Positions 1 through 7,982 of a stretch of 64,000 nt of DNA are shown piece after piece. A program made the position numbers and the translations under genes. Position 1 is the first letter of the stretch, and each line of letters opens with the position of its first letter. This DNA is from JBKCUK01 sp046318415 (lineage in GTDB: Bacteria > Pseudomonadota > Alphaproteobacteria > Caedimonadales > Caedimonadaceae). The stretch covers positions 1 through 64,000 of the forward strand of contig JBKCUK010000012.1 of assembly GCA_046318415.1 (NCBI GenBank), written 5' to 3'. Under the pieces are notes generated by a model. The model did not search any database. It saw only the letters and a list, made by a program, of their open reading frames with translations, and was not told the DNA's origin.

Positions 1-478
1 CGTGGACCTGGTCCATGACCATATCAGCGCTGACGGTGCAAATCAGTTTATTTTCTGAGCGATTCAGCTCGACTACCTTGACCCGGACGCGGCGTAAACG
101 GGGCTCAAAGCGGGTGATCATGTCTTCCATTTCCCGCTCCATCCGCGCCCGTCCCAATTGGTTCGAGACATCCAGGTGATTAAAGTCATAAAGGCCAAAA
201 GCTTGGGGCATCGCCTCTAGGGCTTCAGTGGAGGGTAAACCGTCTGCTGATCTCAGATCTTGATCCATACGGCGGCTGTTGGCGATCAAGTTGACCTCAT
301 CTTGGATCGAGCTTTTGAGATTTTCCAGATCAAGTACGGCATGCCTGCCCCAGCCCAATTCTTCGTTGGGTGCATCACACAGGCGATCAAAAAGAGGCGC
401 CGGCACCACAAGACGCTTGAGCTTTTCGCGCTGTGCTGCCGGCGGGACCTTGGTGTAATGCCGTGAATAAACGGTCAT
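1..478 (-). CDS. tssE: T6SS baseplate subunit TssE (gp25-like), 3' end outside window
   Basis: Partial gene; about 159 codons are visible and the C-terminus runs off the left edge. TssE is the gp25-like wedge protein of the type VI secretion baseplate, where sheath assembly begins. I translated it directly: it starts MTVYSRHY, continues with a basic segment and LFDRLCD, and carries an LGRARMEREMEDMITRFEPR stretch followed by RVRVKVVEL, as expected for the gp25/GPW fold. The ATG at 478 has an AAGGATTAGG ribosome site directly upstream. It lies 15 bases after the Hcp-like gene, on the same strand, so the order sheath-Hcp-TssE matches the standard tssB-C-D-E order. Further T6SS genes (tssF, tssG and so on) are expected to the left. 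The family call rests on motif and context. Confidence 0.82.
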   Translation of the reverse strand, partial: MTVYSRHYTKVPPAAQREKLKRLVVPAPLFDRLCDAPNEELGWGRHAVLDLENLKSSIQDEVNLIANSRRMDQDLRSADGLPSTEALEAMPQAFGLYDFNHLDVSNQLGRARMEREMEDMITRFEPRLRRVRVKVVELNRSENKLICTVSADMVMDQVH

Positions 479-493
479 CCTAATCCTTATGCT

Positions 494-1078
494 TTAGACG
501 ACCGTTCCTGTGCTGACATCCACGGTCACATCTTGCTGACCTGTATTTTTACCAGTATCTTGGTCGTAACAATAAATTGTATTTTTAAAGGTCTTAGCAC
601 GGAACGTCAGCCAAATCACATCCCCACGTGGAATCGCGCGTTGAAAATAGCACGATGTATAGAGGATTTCCTGCTGGACCACGTTGGTTTGATTGATGTT
701 GGCAAGGCGCACGAATTTGATTTCGTTAATGGCGTCACCGCGTACCAACTTCATCTGAATTGTCGGCACGTACACGCCGTTGGGGATCACAATAATCGGA
801 TCTTCGATGACCACCCTTGATGAGGTATAGAGCTGATCTGCCGCATTCGCATTGGTAAATCGCGAAATTTCATTTTGCAGTAAGAAACAGGGCGCGTGAT
901 CAGTATATCCATCGATGGTTGAGGATAAAAGACCATCAATTTTGATCATAAATTCAGGCGTTTGTGAACTTTCACGATAGTTTTCGTTCAGGTTCATTTG
1001 ATCAATTGAGCTTGATAAACCCAGATTGGTTATGTTGCGCGGCGTGGACATCGCATTCGATTGGGTTGTTTTTGTCAT
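494..1078 (-). CDS. Hcp-like T6SS tube protein (TssD), divergent
   Basis: 194 residues, between the sheath gene and tssE, exactly where tssD (hcp) sits in many T6SS clusters. Hcp hexamers stack into the inner tube that the contracting sheath expels. Hcp-like traits are FMIKIDGLLSSTIDGY near residue 45, resembling the Hcp start (F-x-K-I-D-G-x-x-G-x-S), and an end rich in beta strands with a G-x-x-x-G-x-x-D-V-S-T-G pattern, resembling the Hcp C-terminus. It is longer than the usual 160-170 residues because of a polar N-terminal extension of about 40 residues. The start at 1078 has a good GGGAG site 7 bases away, so the extension is probably translated. Similarity is weak by eye and position supports the call; a T6SS-associated protein of another kind is possible. 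Confidence 0.66.
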   Translation of the reverse strand: MTKTTQSNAMSTPRNITNLGLSSSIDQMNLNENYRESSQTPEFMIKIDGLLSSTIDGYTDHAPCFLLQNEISRFTNANAADQLYTSSRVVIEDPIIVIPNGVYVPTIQMKLVRGDAINEIKFVRLANINQTNVVQQEILYTSCYFQRAIPRGDVIWLTFRAKTFKNTIYCYDQDTGKNTGQQDVTVDVSTGTVV

Positions 1079-1105
1079 ATCTATTCTCCCTTGTATTCGT
1101 CGCGC

Positions 1106-3001
1106 TTATCGAGCGGCGGGCCTTGGCAGGTTGGCGACCAAGCGGATAGAGGCTGTGAGCTCTTCCAGCTGGAAGTGCGGCCTTAAAAAGACGGCCGCAC
1201 GATAGCTGCCAGGCATGCCTGGAACATCCGCCACATCGACACGTGCCTCGCGCAAGGGGAAACGTGCCTTGGAAGAGGGCCCTGCATCGTCGGTCAGCAA
1301 CACGTACTGGGCAATCCAGTTATTGAGGTAGCGCTCGACCTCAATACGTGACATGAAGCTTCCGACCTTATCGCGCATAATCACCTTTATGTAGTGCGCA
1401 AAGCGGGAGGCCGCCAGGATGTAAGAGAGCCGTGCGGACAGTCGCGCATTGGCGTTGGCTTCGTCCAAGTTATAGACCTTAGGCTTTTGCGTTGTTTGGC
1501 TGCCAAAGAACGCGGCATAGTCGCGGTTCTTGCAGTGGCACAGGGCAATAAAGCCAAGATCGGACAATTCTTTTTCGCGGCGATCTGTAATGGCCACTTC
1601 CGTTGGACACTTCAGCGCCACATCGCCGTCCGTTGTTTTGAAGGTGTAATAGGGCAGGTCTTCCACAAGACCACCGCCCTCGACACCGCGAATGGAGGCT
1701 GGCCAGCCATAGAGGGTGGCCGAGGTAATGATGCGCTGCGCCAGCGCCCAGGCCGCACTGCCCCAGCAGAAACGGCTGTTGTCAGCACCATCCACATCTT
1801 CTTCAAAGTTGAGGCCTGCCACCATCACGCCTTGTTCGCCATAGGGTGCACGCATCAGGACGTGGGGCAGGGTTAAGGCTACATAGCGTGAGTCTTCGGT
1901 CTCCCGGAAGGCCTGCCACTTGCCGAGCTCGGTGTTTTGAAACACCCGGGACAAATCCCGAGGCACACCTAAGTTCACAAAGCTATCCAGATCAAACAGA
2001 GTGGGGGCGGCAGCGGCCACAAAGGGCGCGTGGGCTGCGGCAGCCACTTGAGAGATCTTGGTCAGTAGGGCGATATCTTGGGGATTGCGTCCAAACTCAA
2101 AATCACCCATTAAACAGGAGTAAGGCGAACCACCAAAGGTGCCGTACTCTTCTTCGTAGACTTTCTTGAACAGTTGGCTTTGGTCGAACTCAACCGCACG
2201 CTCGAGATCAAACTGCAGCTCTGCTTTGCTGATATTGAAAAGGCGAATACGGATCTTTTCGCTTTGATCCGTGGAGCTGAGCAGATAGTTCAAGCCCCGC
2301 CAGCTGCCCTCAAGCTTCAAAAAGGCGGGATGGTGCAAAATCTCATTCAACTGGGCATTGATGACTGCATCCAGTTGCGCAATGCGCTGCGATACAGCGG
2401 CAATTGCGTCGTTGGGGACACTGGCGCCACCGGCCACGTTGGTGAGAAACTCGTTCACTAGGGCCGTTGCATATTCGGCCTGTGAAGCATCGCGCACCAA
2501 GTTGGTGTCCTTGACGATGTCTTCGGCTTTCTTGGCTTTTTTATCCTTGGCATTCAGGACTTCATCAAAGGCCTTGTTTAAGGATTCATTGCCGTCCAAT
2601 TTACTGATGAGATCACTCAGGCGGGTGCGGGCATCATAAAGGGCCTTCAATGAGGAAACCTGGGCGATAATGCGCAAGGGCTCGAAATCATCTATGGTCG
2701 TAAAGGTTAGGCTAAGGCCTAGGCTTTTGTCGCCGCCACTAATCCGATCGGCCACCGATAGGTTCAACTTGGGGCGAATAGAAGCCATCACATCGCCCAT
2801 GGTGTCGCTGCTGATATCGACAAACTTGCGATCCTTGATGGCAAGGCGTGGTGTTTCAGAATCCGCAGATAAGTCTGCAATAACCCCCATCACAAAGGGT
2901 AATTCCCGCGACTCAACCGCACCGCCGATTTCCACATCATAGGTGATCTGAACGCGTGGGGGGCGAACGTGATCGAGCATATGTTGGAGGCTCTCTCTCA
3001 T
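1106..3001 (-). CDS. Fused T6SS contractile sheath protein TssB-TssC
   Basis: A single 631-residue frame contains both sheath subunits, which are normally separate proteins of about 165 and 490 residues. Residues 1-150 are TssB (VipA): VRPPRVQITYDVEIGGAVE near the start, LPFVMGVIADLS, and the helix LSDLISKLDGNESL. A lysine-rich linker (about 151-165) follows. From about 178 it is TssC (VipB): AQLNEILHHPAFLKLEGSWR, FKKVYEEEYGTFGG, AAAAHAPFVAAA, ESRYVALTLPHVL variants, GVEGGGLVEDLP, KCPTEVAITDRREKELSDLG, and the C-terminal FLRPHFQLEELTASIRLVA. TssB and TssC form one heterodimeric building block of the sheath. Start at 3001 has AAGGAG 8 bases upstream. It is first in the operon with the Hcp-like gene and tssE. 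Usual TssC N-terminal residues are shortened to the linker. No internal stop or obvious restart is seen at the junction. Confidence 0.93.
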   Translation of the reverse strand: MRESLQHMLDHVRPPRVQITYDVEIGGAVESRELPFVMGVIADLSADSETPRLAIKDRKFVDISSDTMGDVMASIRPKLNLSVADRISGGDKSLGLSLTFTTIDDFEPLRIIAQVSSLKALYDARTRLSDLISKLDGNESLNKAFDEVLNAKDKKAKKAEDIVKDTNLVRDASQAEYATALVNEFLTNVAGGASVPNDAIAAVSQRIAQLDAVINAQLNEILHHPAFLKLEGSWRGLNYLLSSTDQSEKIRIRLFNISKAELQFDLERAVEFDQSQLFKKVYEEEYGTFGGSPYSCLMGDFEFGRNPQDIALLTKISQVAAAAHAPFVAAAAPTLFDLDSFVNLGVPRDLSRVFQNTELGKWQAFRETEDSRYVALTLPHVLMRAPYGEQGVMVAGLNFEEDVDGADNSRFCWGSAAWALAQRIITSATLYGWPASIRGVEGGGLVEDLPYYTFKTTDGDVALKCPTEVAITDRREKELSDLGFIALCHCKNRDYAAFFGSQTTQKPKVYNLDEANANARLSARLSYILAASRFAHYIKVIMRDKVGSFMSRIEVERYLNNWIAQYVLLTDDAGPSSKARFPLREARVDVADVPGMPGSYRAAVFLRPHFQLEELTASIRLVANLPRPAAR

Positions 3002-3143
3002 TTTTTTTCTCCTTATGAAAATTCCCCGGCCACACCGAAGAAAACTTTTCCCACTAACATCATACGATGCTGTTTGTTAAAAAGCGGTAAATTGTCCAGT
3101 ATTTTAAAGAAGAGGTCTGAAATAGGGCGTGAGGGCTGTTTAA
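3002..3143 (-). promoter_or_regulatory. Leader region of the T6SS genes
   Basis: 142 AT-rich bases between the end of ccmB and the start of the tssBC fusion. Both genes point the same way, but the spacing and the strong AAGGAG site suggest that T6SS transcription starts here. I cannot point to a convincing -35/-10 pair. Confidence 0.35.
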
Positions 3144-3773
3144 TCAAGACTTTTGCTGTGGATTAAAGCGTTGGTATACAAGATTGAATACAATAAATAT
3201 TTCAAAAAAATGAATGAGAAGCAAATTGCTCAGTGGCGGCAAAGGCTGATTCTGGACCAGCATGCTGAAGTAAAATAAGTGGGGCAAAATTAAGGGAAGG
3301 CCTAAAAATAGGCTTAAGCTGTCGCGACTTTGCGCCTCCCAACTCAAGACTACGGTCAGACTGAAACAAATGGCAAAGCCCATTATCACTAAGCAAAAGG
3401 CCGCGAATTGGGTGCTGTTGAACGGCATGAGAAAAAAGTGGAGCATGAAGGCGAAGCTACTGAGCGCCATAGTGGTCACTACCACGCCCAAGATCAGGCG
3501 CACGGCAAGAAACATCAGTTTGTGTTTGCTGGTGGCCAATACATGGGGAATGGACCGCGTTTGTCCCTGATGCCATCCGAGAGCAATCAGGCGTTGGCTG
3601 GTTTGCAGGCTTGCAACGGCAAACACCATGGACACAAGATGATTCTGACCCCGCGCCAGCAGAATCGCCACCGTGAGGATCACGCCAGCCATGAGGACCT
3701 CGGTGATCATCTGCGTGCGTCGCGCCCAGATGAGTTTGAGCTCACAAAGAACAAACAGATTTAGGCGACCCAT
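3144..3773 (-). CDS. ccmB: Heme exporter membrane subunit CcmB
   Basis: 209 residues, close to the usual 215-220. CcmB is the inner-membrane part of the CcmAB transporter, which drives release of heme-loaded CcmE in system I cytochrome c maturation. The sequence starts with a cytoplasmic segment (CELKLIWARRTQM), followed by about six hydrophobic segments spread over the protein, including GVVVTTMALSSFAFMLHFFL and a proline-rich LGLPLILPHLFYFSMLV segment. Its start overlaps the end of ccmA by 13 bases, so the two are translationally coupled. Other ccm genes are not in this window. The C-terminus is polar (RFNPQQKS). The family call rests on topology, length and the partnership with the ATPase. 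Confidence 0.82.
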   Translation of the reverse strand: MGRLNLFVLCELKLIWARRTQMITEVLMAGVILTVAILLARGQNHLVSMVFAVASLQTSQRLIALGWHQGQTRSIPHVLATSKHKLMFLAVRLILGVVVTTMALSSFAFMLHFFLMPFNSTQFAAFCLVIMGFAICFSLTVVLSWEAQSRDSLSLFLGLPLILPHLFYFSMLVQNQPLPPLSNLLLIHFFEIFIVFNLVYQRFNPQQKS

Positions 3774-4375
3774 TGTGGTGCCTCCAAGGAACCGTTGTCT
3801 GAGGATTCAAGGACAAGGGCTGGCCAACAAGGCCAAGGTGCATGGGTCGCCACCACGGCCACACCACCCCGGCCCGTATGATTGGCAATCCGTTGGTGAA
3901 GCACCCTGCAAAACCCGTTATCCAAAAAGCTGCACGGCTCATCAAGAAGCCAGAGAGAACAAGTATTGATCACCAGGCGTGAGAGCGCAACCCGCTGTTG
4001 TTCGCCCGAGGATAAGTCTTTGATCTGTTTGCAAAGCAGAGGCTGCAAGCCAAAAGCCTCGACGGCTTGATCGAGGCAAGTTCTCGATGGGCCCTCGAGG
4101 GCGATCCAGAATTCCAGTTGATCTTGGGTGCGCAGATCCAGAAAAAGGGGAGCCGGTTGGGGATGGTAGAGCAGATCCACACCGGGCTTGAGGTGAATGT
4201 GACCTGAGCTTGGCGAGTGAAGACCCGCAAGGGCGCGCAACAGCGTGCTTTTGCCAATTCCATTCATGCCCACCAATTGCAGAACCTCACCTGCCCTCAG
4301 ATGAAAGCTTAGGTTTTCAACTAAAGTCCTTGTCTTGACGCGCAGTGTCAGCTGTTCAACGGTGAGCACCATCAC
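3761..4375 (-). CDS. ccmA: Heme exporter ATP-binding subunit CcmA
   Basis: 204 residues, the normal length for this small ABC ATPase. It powers CcmB and, through it, the release of holo-CcmE in c-type cytochrome assembly. Visible motifs: Walker A GMNGIGKST near residue 36, the ABC signature LSSGEQQRVALSRL, Walker B LWLLDEP with the catalytic glutamate, and the switch histidine in VVATHAP. CcmA proteins typically carry G-x-N-G-x-G-K-T/S-T and a DEP followed by a short helix, as here. The start could be either methionine of MMVL. It overlaps ccmB downstream and lies just after mfd on the same strand. Presence of system I maturation implies that the organism makes c-type cytochromes and respires. 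Confidence 0.88.
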   Translation of the reverse strand: MMVLTVEQLTLRVKTRTLVENLSFHLRAGEVLQLVGMNGIGKSTLLRALAGLHSPSSGHIHLKPGVDLLYHPQPAPLFLDLRTQDQLEFWIALEGPSRTCLDQAVEAFGLQPLLCKQIKDLSSGEQQRVALSRLVINTCSLWLLDEPCSFLDNGFCRVLHQRIANHTGRGGVAVVATHAPWPCWPALVLESSDNGSLEAPQWVA

Positions 4376-4393
4376 CCCGATGTTTTTTGAGGA

Positions 4394-7300
4394 TTATGAG
4401 GCGAGTTTAACAAGAAGATCCAGATGCTGTCGAATGGTGTTCAGCTTTTGTTGACCTTTCAGGGTTGGCATCAGGATGACCAGTTTCTGATCAGGTCGCA
4501 GCTTGTATCCAGGTTTTGTTTGCACAGCTTGAATCAATGCCCCGGGGTTGGGGAATTGGTTTTGATGAAAGGTCAGCACGATTCCTGTCTCGCCCGCATC
4601 CAATTTACTGATATGGGCAGCCCGGCATTTGGATTTTAGTTTTAAGACCACCATCAGGTTTTCAACTTCAGGGGGCAGGGGACCAAAGCGATCCACCAGT
4701 TCTACGGCAAAATCATCTAACGCCTCGTCGTCCGAAAGCGTCGATAACCGCCGATAGAGACTTAAGCGCGCATTCAAGTCTTGGACATAGGTATCGGGTA
4801 TCAGGACTGGAATCCCAAGATTGACTTGGGGTGACCAGTCGTGGGCGGAGATTGCCTCGGTTGCATCGTGCTGGGCGCTTCGCGCTTTGGCGGCCATGAC
4901 CGCATCTTCCAGCATTTGTTGATACAGCTCGACCCCCACTTCGCGGATGTGGCCGGATTGTTCTTCGCCCAGTAAGTTACCGGCGCCGCGGATATCCATG
5001 TCGTGGCTTGCGATTTGGAAGCCTGCGCCCAACGTATCCAGGGTTTGCATGACTTCAAGTCGTTTTTGCGCTGTTTCGTTGAGGATACGGTTATGCGGCG
5101 TCGTCAAATAGGCGTATCCCCGCTGTTTACCGCGGCCCACTCGACCTCGCAATTGATACAGCTGCGCCAAGCCAAAAAGATGGGCGTTGTGCACCACAAT
5201 GGTGTTCACATTGGGCATATCCAGGCCCGATTCGATAATGTTGGTGGCCAAAAGAATGTCTGCCTGACGTTCGGCGAACTGCAGCATGATGGATTCAAGG
5301 GCTGATCCTGTCATCTGGCCGTGCACCATGACCATGCGGGCCTCGGGCACCAGGGTGCGGATGGATTCAGCAACTTGGTCCAGGTCTTCGATGCGCGGGC
5401 AGACATAGAAAATTTGGCCGCCACGGCTTAGCTCCCGTTGCAGGGCGTCGCGCAAGATGACGGGATCATAGGGGGTGACGAACGTGCGCACCGCGAGGCG
5501 ATCTACGGGCGGTGTGGTGATCAGACTCATCTCGCGCACCCCTGTTAGGGAAAGCTGTAAGGTGCGCGGAATAGGCGTGGCCGTCAGGGTGAGAACGTGC
5601 ACATTGCTTTGCAGTTCTTTGAGGCGTTCCTTTTGCTTCACACCGAAGTGTTGTTCCTCATCCAAGATCATTAGGCCCAAGCGCTTGAAGCTGAGGGATT
5701 TACTCAGGAGCGCATGGGTGCCCACCACCACGTCCACACGCCCTTCTGCCAGATCTTCCTTGATTTGCTTGGTTTCCTTGGCACTGACAAGACGTGAGAG
5801 TTGCGCAACCCTTAGGTTAAAGCCCTCAAGACGCTTTTTAAACGTCGCCGCATGTTGGCGCGCCAGCAGTGTGGTTGGCACGGCAACAGCCACTTGATAG
5901 CCGCTCATGGCCACCACAAATGCGGCACGCAGCGCCACTTCGGTCTTGCCAAACCCCACATCGCCGCAGATCAGACGATCCATGGGCTTCCCCTTGGTGA
6001 GGTCTTCCAAAACATCTTGGATGGCCATCAATTGATCGTCGGTTTCATTGAAGGGGAATTGCGCGGTAAACTCGCTATAGAGGCCCTCTTTGATCTCAAA
6101 AGCTTCGGCGCGCAAGACTTCGCGTTCTGCCGCGATTTTCAGCAGATAATCAGCCAAATCCTTGAGTTTTTTCTTCAGCTTTGCTTTGCGCTGCTGCCAC
6201 GCGGCCGAGCCCAGGCGGTCCACTTGCGCATGGGAATCCTCACCCCCATAGCGCGAGAGTAACTCTAGATTCTCAACGGGCACCAAGAGCCGGGCCCCTT
6301 CGGCGTACAACAGGGCCACAAAATCATGGGCCGACTTATCAACCATCAGGGTCTCAAGGCCCTGGTACTGGCCAATGCCATGTTCCACGTGAACCATGAA
6401 GTCGCCAGGGGTTAAGGTGTTGAGTTCCTGGAAAAATAAACCCGATTTGCTGCGTTTGCGCGTGGCTTTAACGCGCCGCTCGCCCAGTAAGTCTTGCTCG
6501 GCATAGACCAACAGCGAGGAGTGGCGAAAACCCCGCTCAAGGGGCAGAATGACAAGGCCAATAACGCCTTTGGAAAGGGTTGTGATCTGCGATGGATGCT
6601 GAAGGGCGCACGCGGTGATCCCCCGTTCCTGCAGGATCGAGAGCAAGCGCTGCCGGCTGCCCTCGCTGGGGCAAGCGATCAGGATTGGTTGTTGCTGAAT
6701 ATCTTCCTGAAGGATCCGCTGCAGGGTATCAAAGGGGGTTTGGTCCTCGGGCACGCGGCGGGTAATGAGGGGCTGCGCGCTGGTCATGTGAAGATCAACA
6801 CTCCCCGCTTGAGCACTTGAACCCGCAACAAGATGAAGAACGCGACGCTGACTTAAAAGCTGATCCAGTTCGCCCAACCCAAGGTACAACTGGTCTGGAG
6901 TGAGGGGATGATAGGGCAGAGCCCCCTTAACCGCCGGTGACTTCTCAAACTGCAGGCGGGCTTGATAGATATCCTCAATTTGGGCCAGGCGGTGCTTACA
7001 TGCCTCCAGGGCCTGATCTTCAAGGGTGAACAGGGCGTTTGGCAACGCATCAAAGAGGGTTGCAAGATTGGGATAGAACAAAGGCATCCAATGTTCCATG
7101 CCAGGGTAACTTTGACCGGCACTGATGGCCGCATACAGGGGGTCATTCTCGCCAACCGCACCAAAGTTCAAGCGATAGCCTTGGCGAAATTGGCTGATGG
7201 TGGTCTCGGTCAGGATGATTTCGCCACTGACCTCAAGACGGACCTCGCTCACCGGCGAGAGGCTTCTTTGCGTCATGGGATCGAAGGATTGAAGGGATTC

Positions 7301-7891
7301 GATCTCATCCCCAAAAAAGTCCAGACGCACAGGGTGCTCGTGGGTACTTAAAAATAAATCGACAATGCCGCCCCGCTGGGCAAATTCACCCGGTTCTCTG
7401 ACCGTCTCCACACGCCGATACCCTTGATTTAGCAAGGCTATGGTGAGGTCACTTTGGTTCACTTGGCATCCGGTGGTGAGCTTGAGATTGCCCCCGTCGA
7501 AAAGGCTCAAAGGCGGGATGCGTTGCAAGATAGAAGAGACCGACGTCAGCACCAGACGCGGACCTGCTGCGGGATGATGTAGGTGTGCCAGTGCTGCTGC
7601 CCGTTTTGCAACAATGTCACGGGCGGGGGAGGTGCGATCATAGGGCAAACAATCCCACGCGGGGATCACAATCACGTCGATCTCAGGATAAAGAAGACGC
7701 AGCTGCTCGGCCAGGGTGTCAAGATGCGCCTCATGGCGGGTCACGTGCACCAGGGTTTGCAGACAGGCTTGGCTGAGCTCGCCTAGCAAAAAGGCGTGCA
7801 CCCCTTCAGGAACACCATAAAGGGTCTCACTCTGCGCTTTTTGCAGGGGGCTTAGTACAGCAGCAACAATGGATTTAAGCGATGCAATCAT
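4394..7891 (-). CDS. mfd: Transcription-repair coupling factor Mfd
   Basis: 1165 residues, full length. Mfd finds RNA polymerase stalled at DNA damage, pushes it off and recruits UvrA. The N-terminal UvrB-like part includes VIPAWDCLPYDRTSP and REPGEFAQRGGIVDLF. The RNA-polymerase-interacting region is marked by GDFMVHVEHGIGQYQGLETL. The RecG-like translocase has Walker A GDVGFGKTEVALRAAF, Walker B DEEQHFGVKQKE, motif III TLTATPIPRTL, and NIIESGLDMPNVNTIVV with QLRGRVGRGKQRGYAYL. The C-terminal TRCF domain (VDRFGPLPPEVENLM) is present. No defect is seen. It sits alone between der and ccmA on the same strand. The 91 bases between it and der carry no evident gene. Confidence 0.97.
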   Translation of the reverse strand: MIASLKSIVAAVLSPLQKAQSETLYGVPEGVHAFLLGELSQACLQTLVHVTRHEAHLDTLAEQLRLLYPEIDVIVIPAWDCLPYDRTSPARDIVAKRAAALAHLHHPAAGPRLVLTSVSSILQRIPPLSLFDGGNLKLTTGCQVNQSDLTIALLNQGYRRVETVREPGEFAQRGGIVDLFLSTHEHPVRLDFFGDEIESLQSFDPMTQRSLSPVSEVRLEVSGEIILTETTISQFRQGYRLNFGAVGENDPLYAAISAGQSYPGMEHWMPLFYPNLATLFDALPNALFTLEDQALEACKHRLAQIEDIYQARLQFEKSPAVKGALPYHPLTPDQLYLGLGELDQLLSQRRVLHLVAGSSAQAGSVDLHMTSAQPLITRRVPEDQTPFDTLQRILQEDIQQQPILIACPSEGSRQRLLSILQERGITACALQHPSQITTLSKGVIGLVILPLERGFRHSSLLVYAEQDLLGERRVKATRKRSKSGLFFQELNTLTPGDFMVHVEHGIGQYQGLETLMVDKSAHDFVALLYAEGARLLVPVENLELLSRYGGEDSHAQVDRLGSAAWQQRKAKLKKKLKDLADYLLKIAAEREVLRAEAFEIKEGLYSEFTAQFPFNETDDQLMAIQDVLEDLTKGKPMDRLICGDVGFGKTEVALRAAFVVAMSGYQVAVAVPTTLLARQHAATFKKRLEGFNLRVAQLSRLVSAKETKQIKEDLAEGRVDVVVGTHALLSKSLSFKRLGLMILDEEQHFGVKQKERLKELQSNVHVLTLTATPIPRTLQLSLTGVREMSLITTPPVDRLAVRTFVTPYDPVILRDALQRELSRGGQIFYVCPRIEDLDQVAESIRTLVPEARMVMVHGQMTGSALESIMLQFAERQADILLATNIIESGLDMPNVNTIVVHNAHLFGLAQLYQLRGRVGRGKQRGYAYLTTPHNRILNETAQKRLEVMQTLDTLGAGFQIASHDMDIRGAGNLLGEEQSGHIREVGVELYQQMLEDAVMAAKARSAQHDATEAISAHDWSPQVNLGIPVLIPDTYVQDLNARLSLYRRLSTLSDDEALDDFAVELVDRFGPLPPEVENLMVVLKLKSKCRAAHISKLDAGETGIVLTFHQNQFPNPGALIQAVQTKPGYKLRPDQKLVILMPTLKGQQKLNTIRQHLDLLVKLAS

Positions 7892-7982
7892 AGCATCCCA
7901 TTTACGCGGAGTTACCCTGCCGTGTCAAACCTTGTGATGCCGCGTCCACCACCATCAGCGTGTGCCTTCGGTCGCGATCTCT

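Noticed and set aside
1394..1876. Plus-strand open frame of 160 codons inside the TssB-TssC fusion gene
   Set aside because: Antisense shadow of a strongly conserved protein; no ribosome site and no protein-like motifs.
5475..6262. Long plus-strand frames inside mfd
   Set aside because: Antisense to conserved Mfd motor motifs; the composition is that of a reverse-complement shadow.
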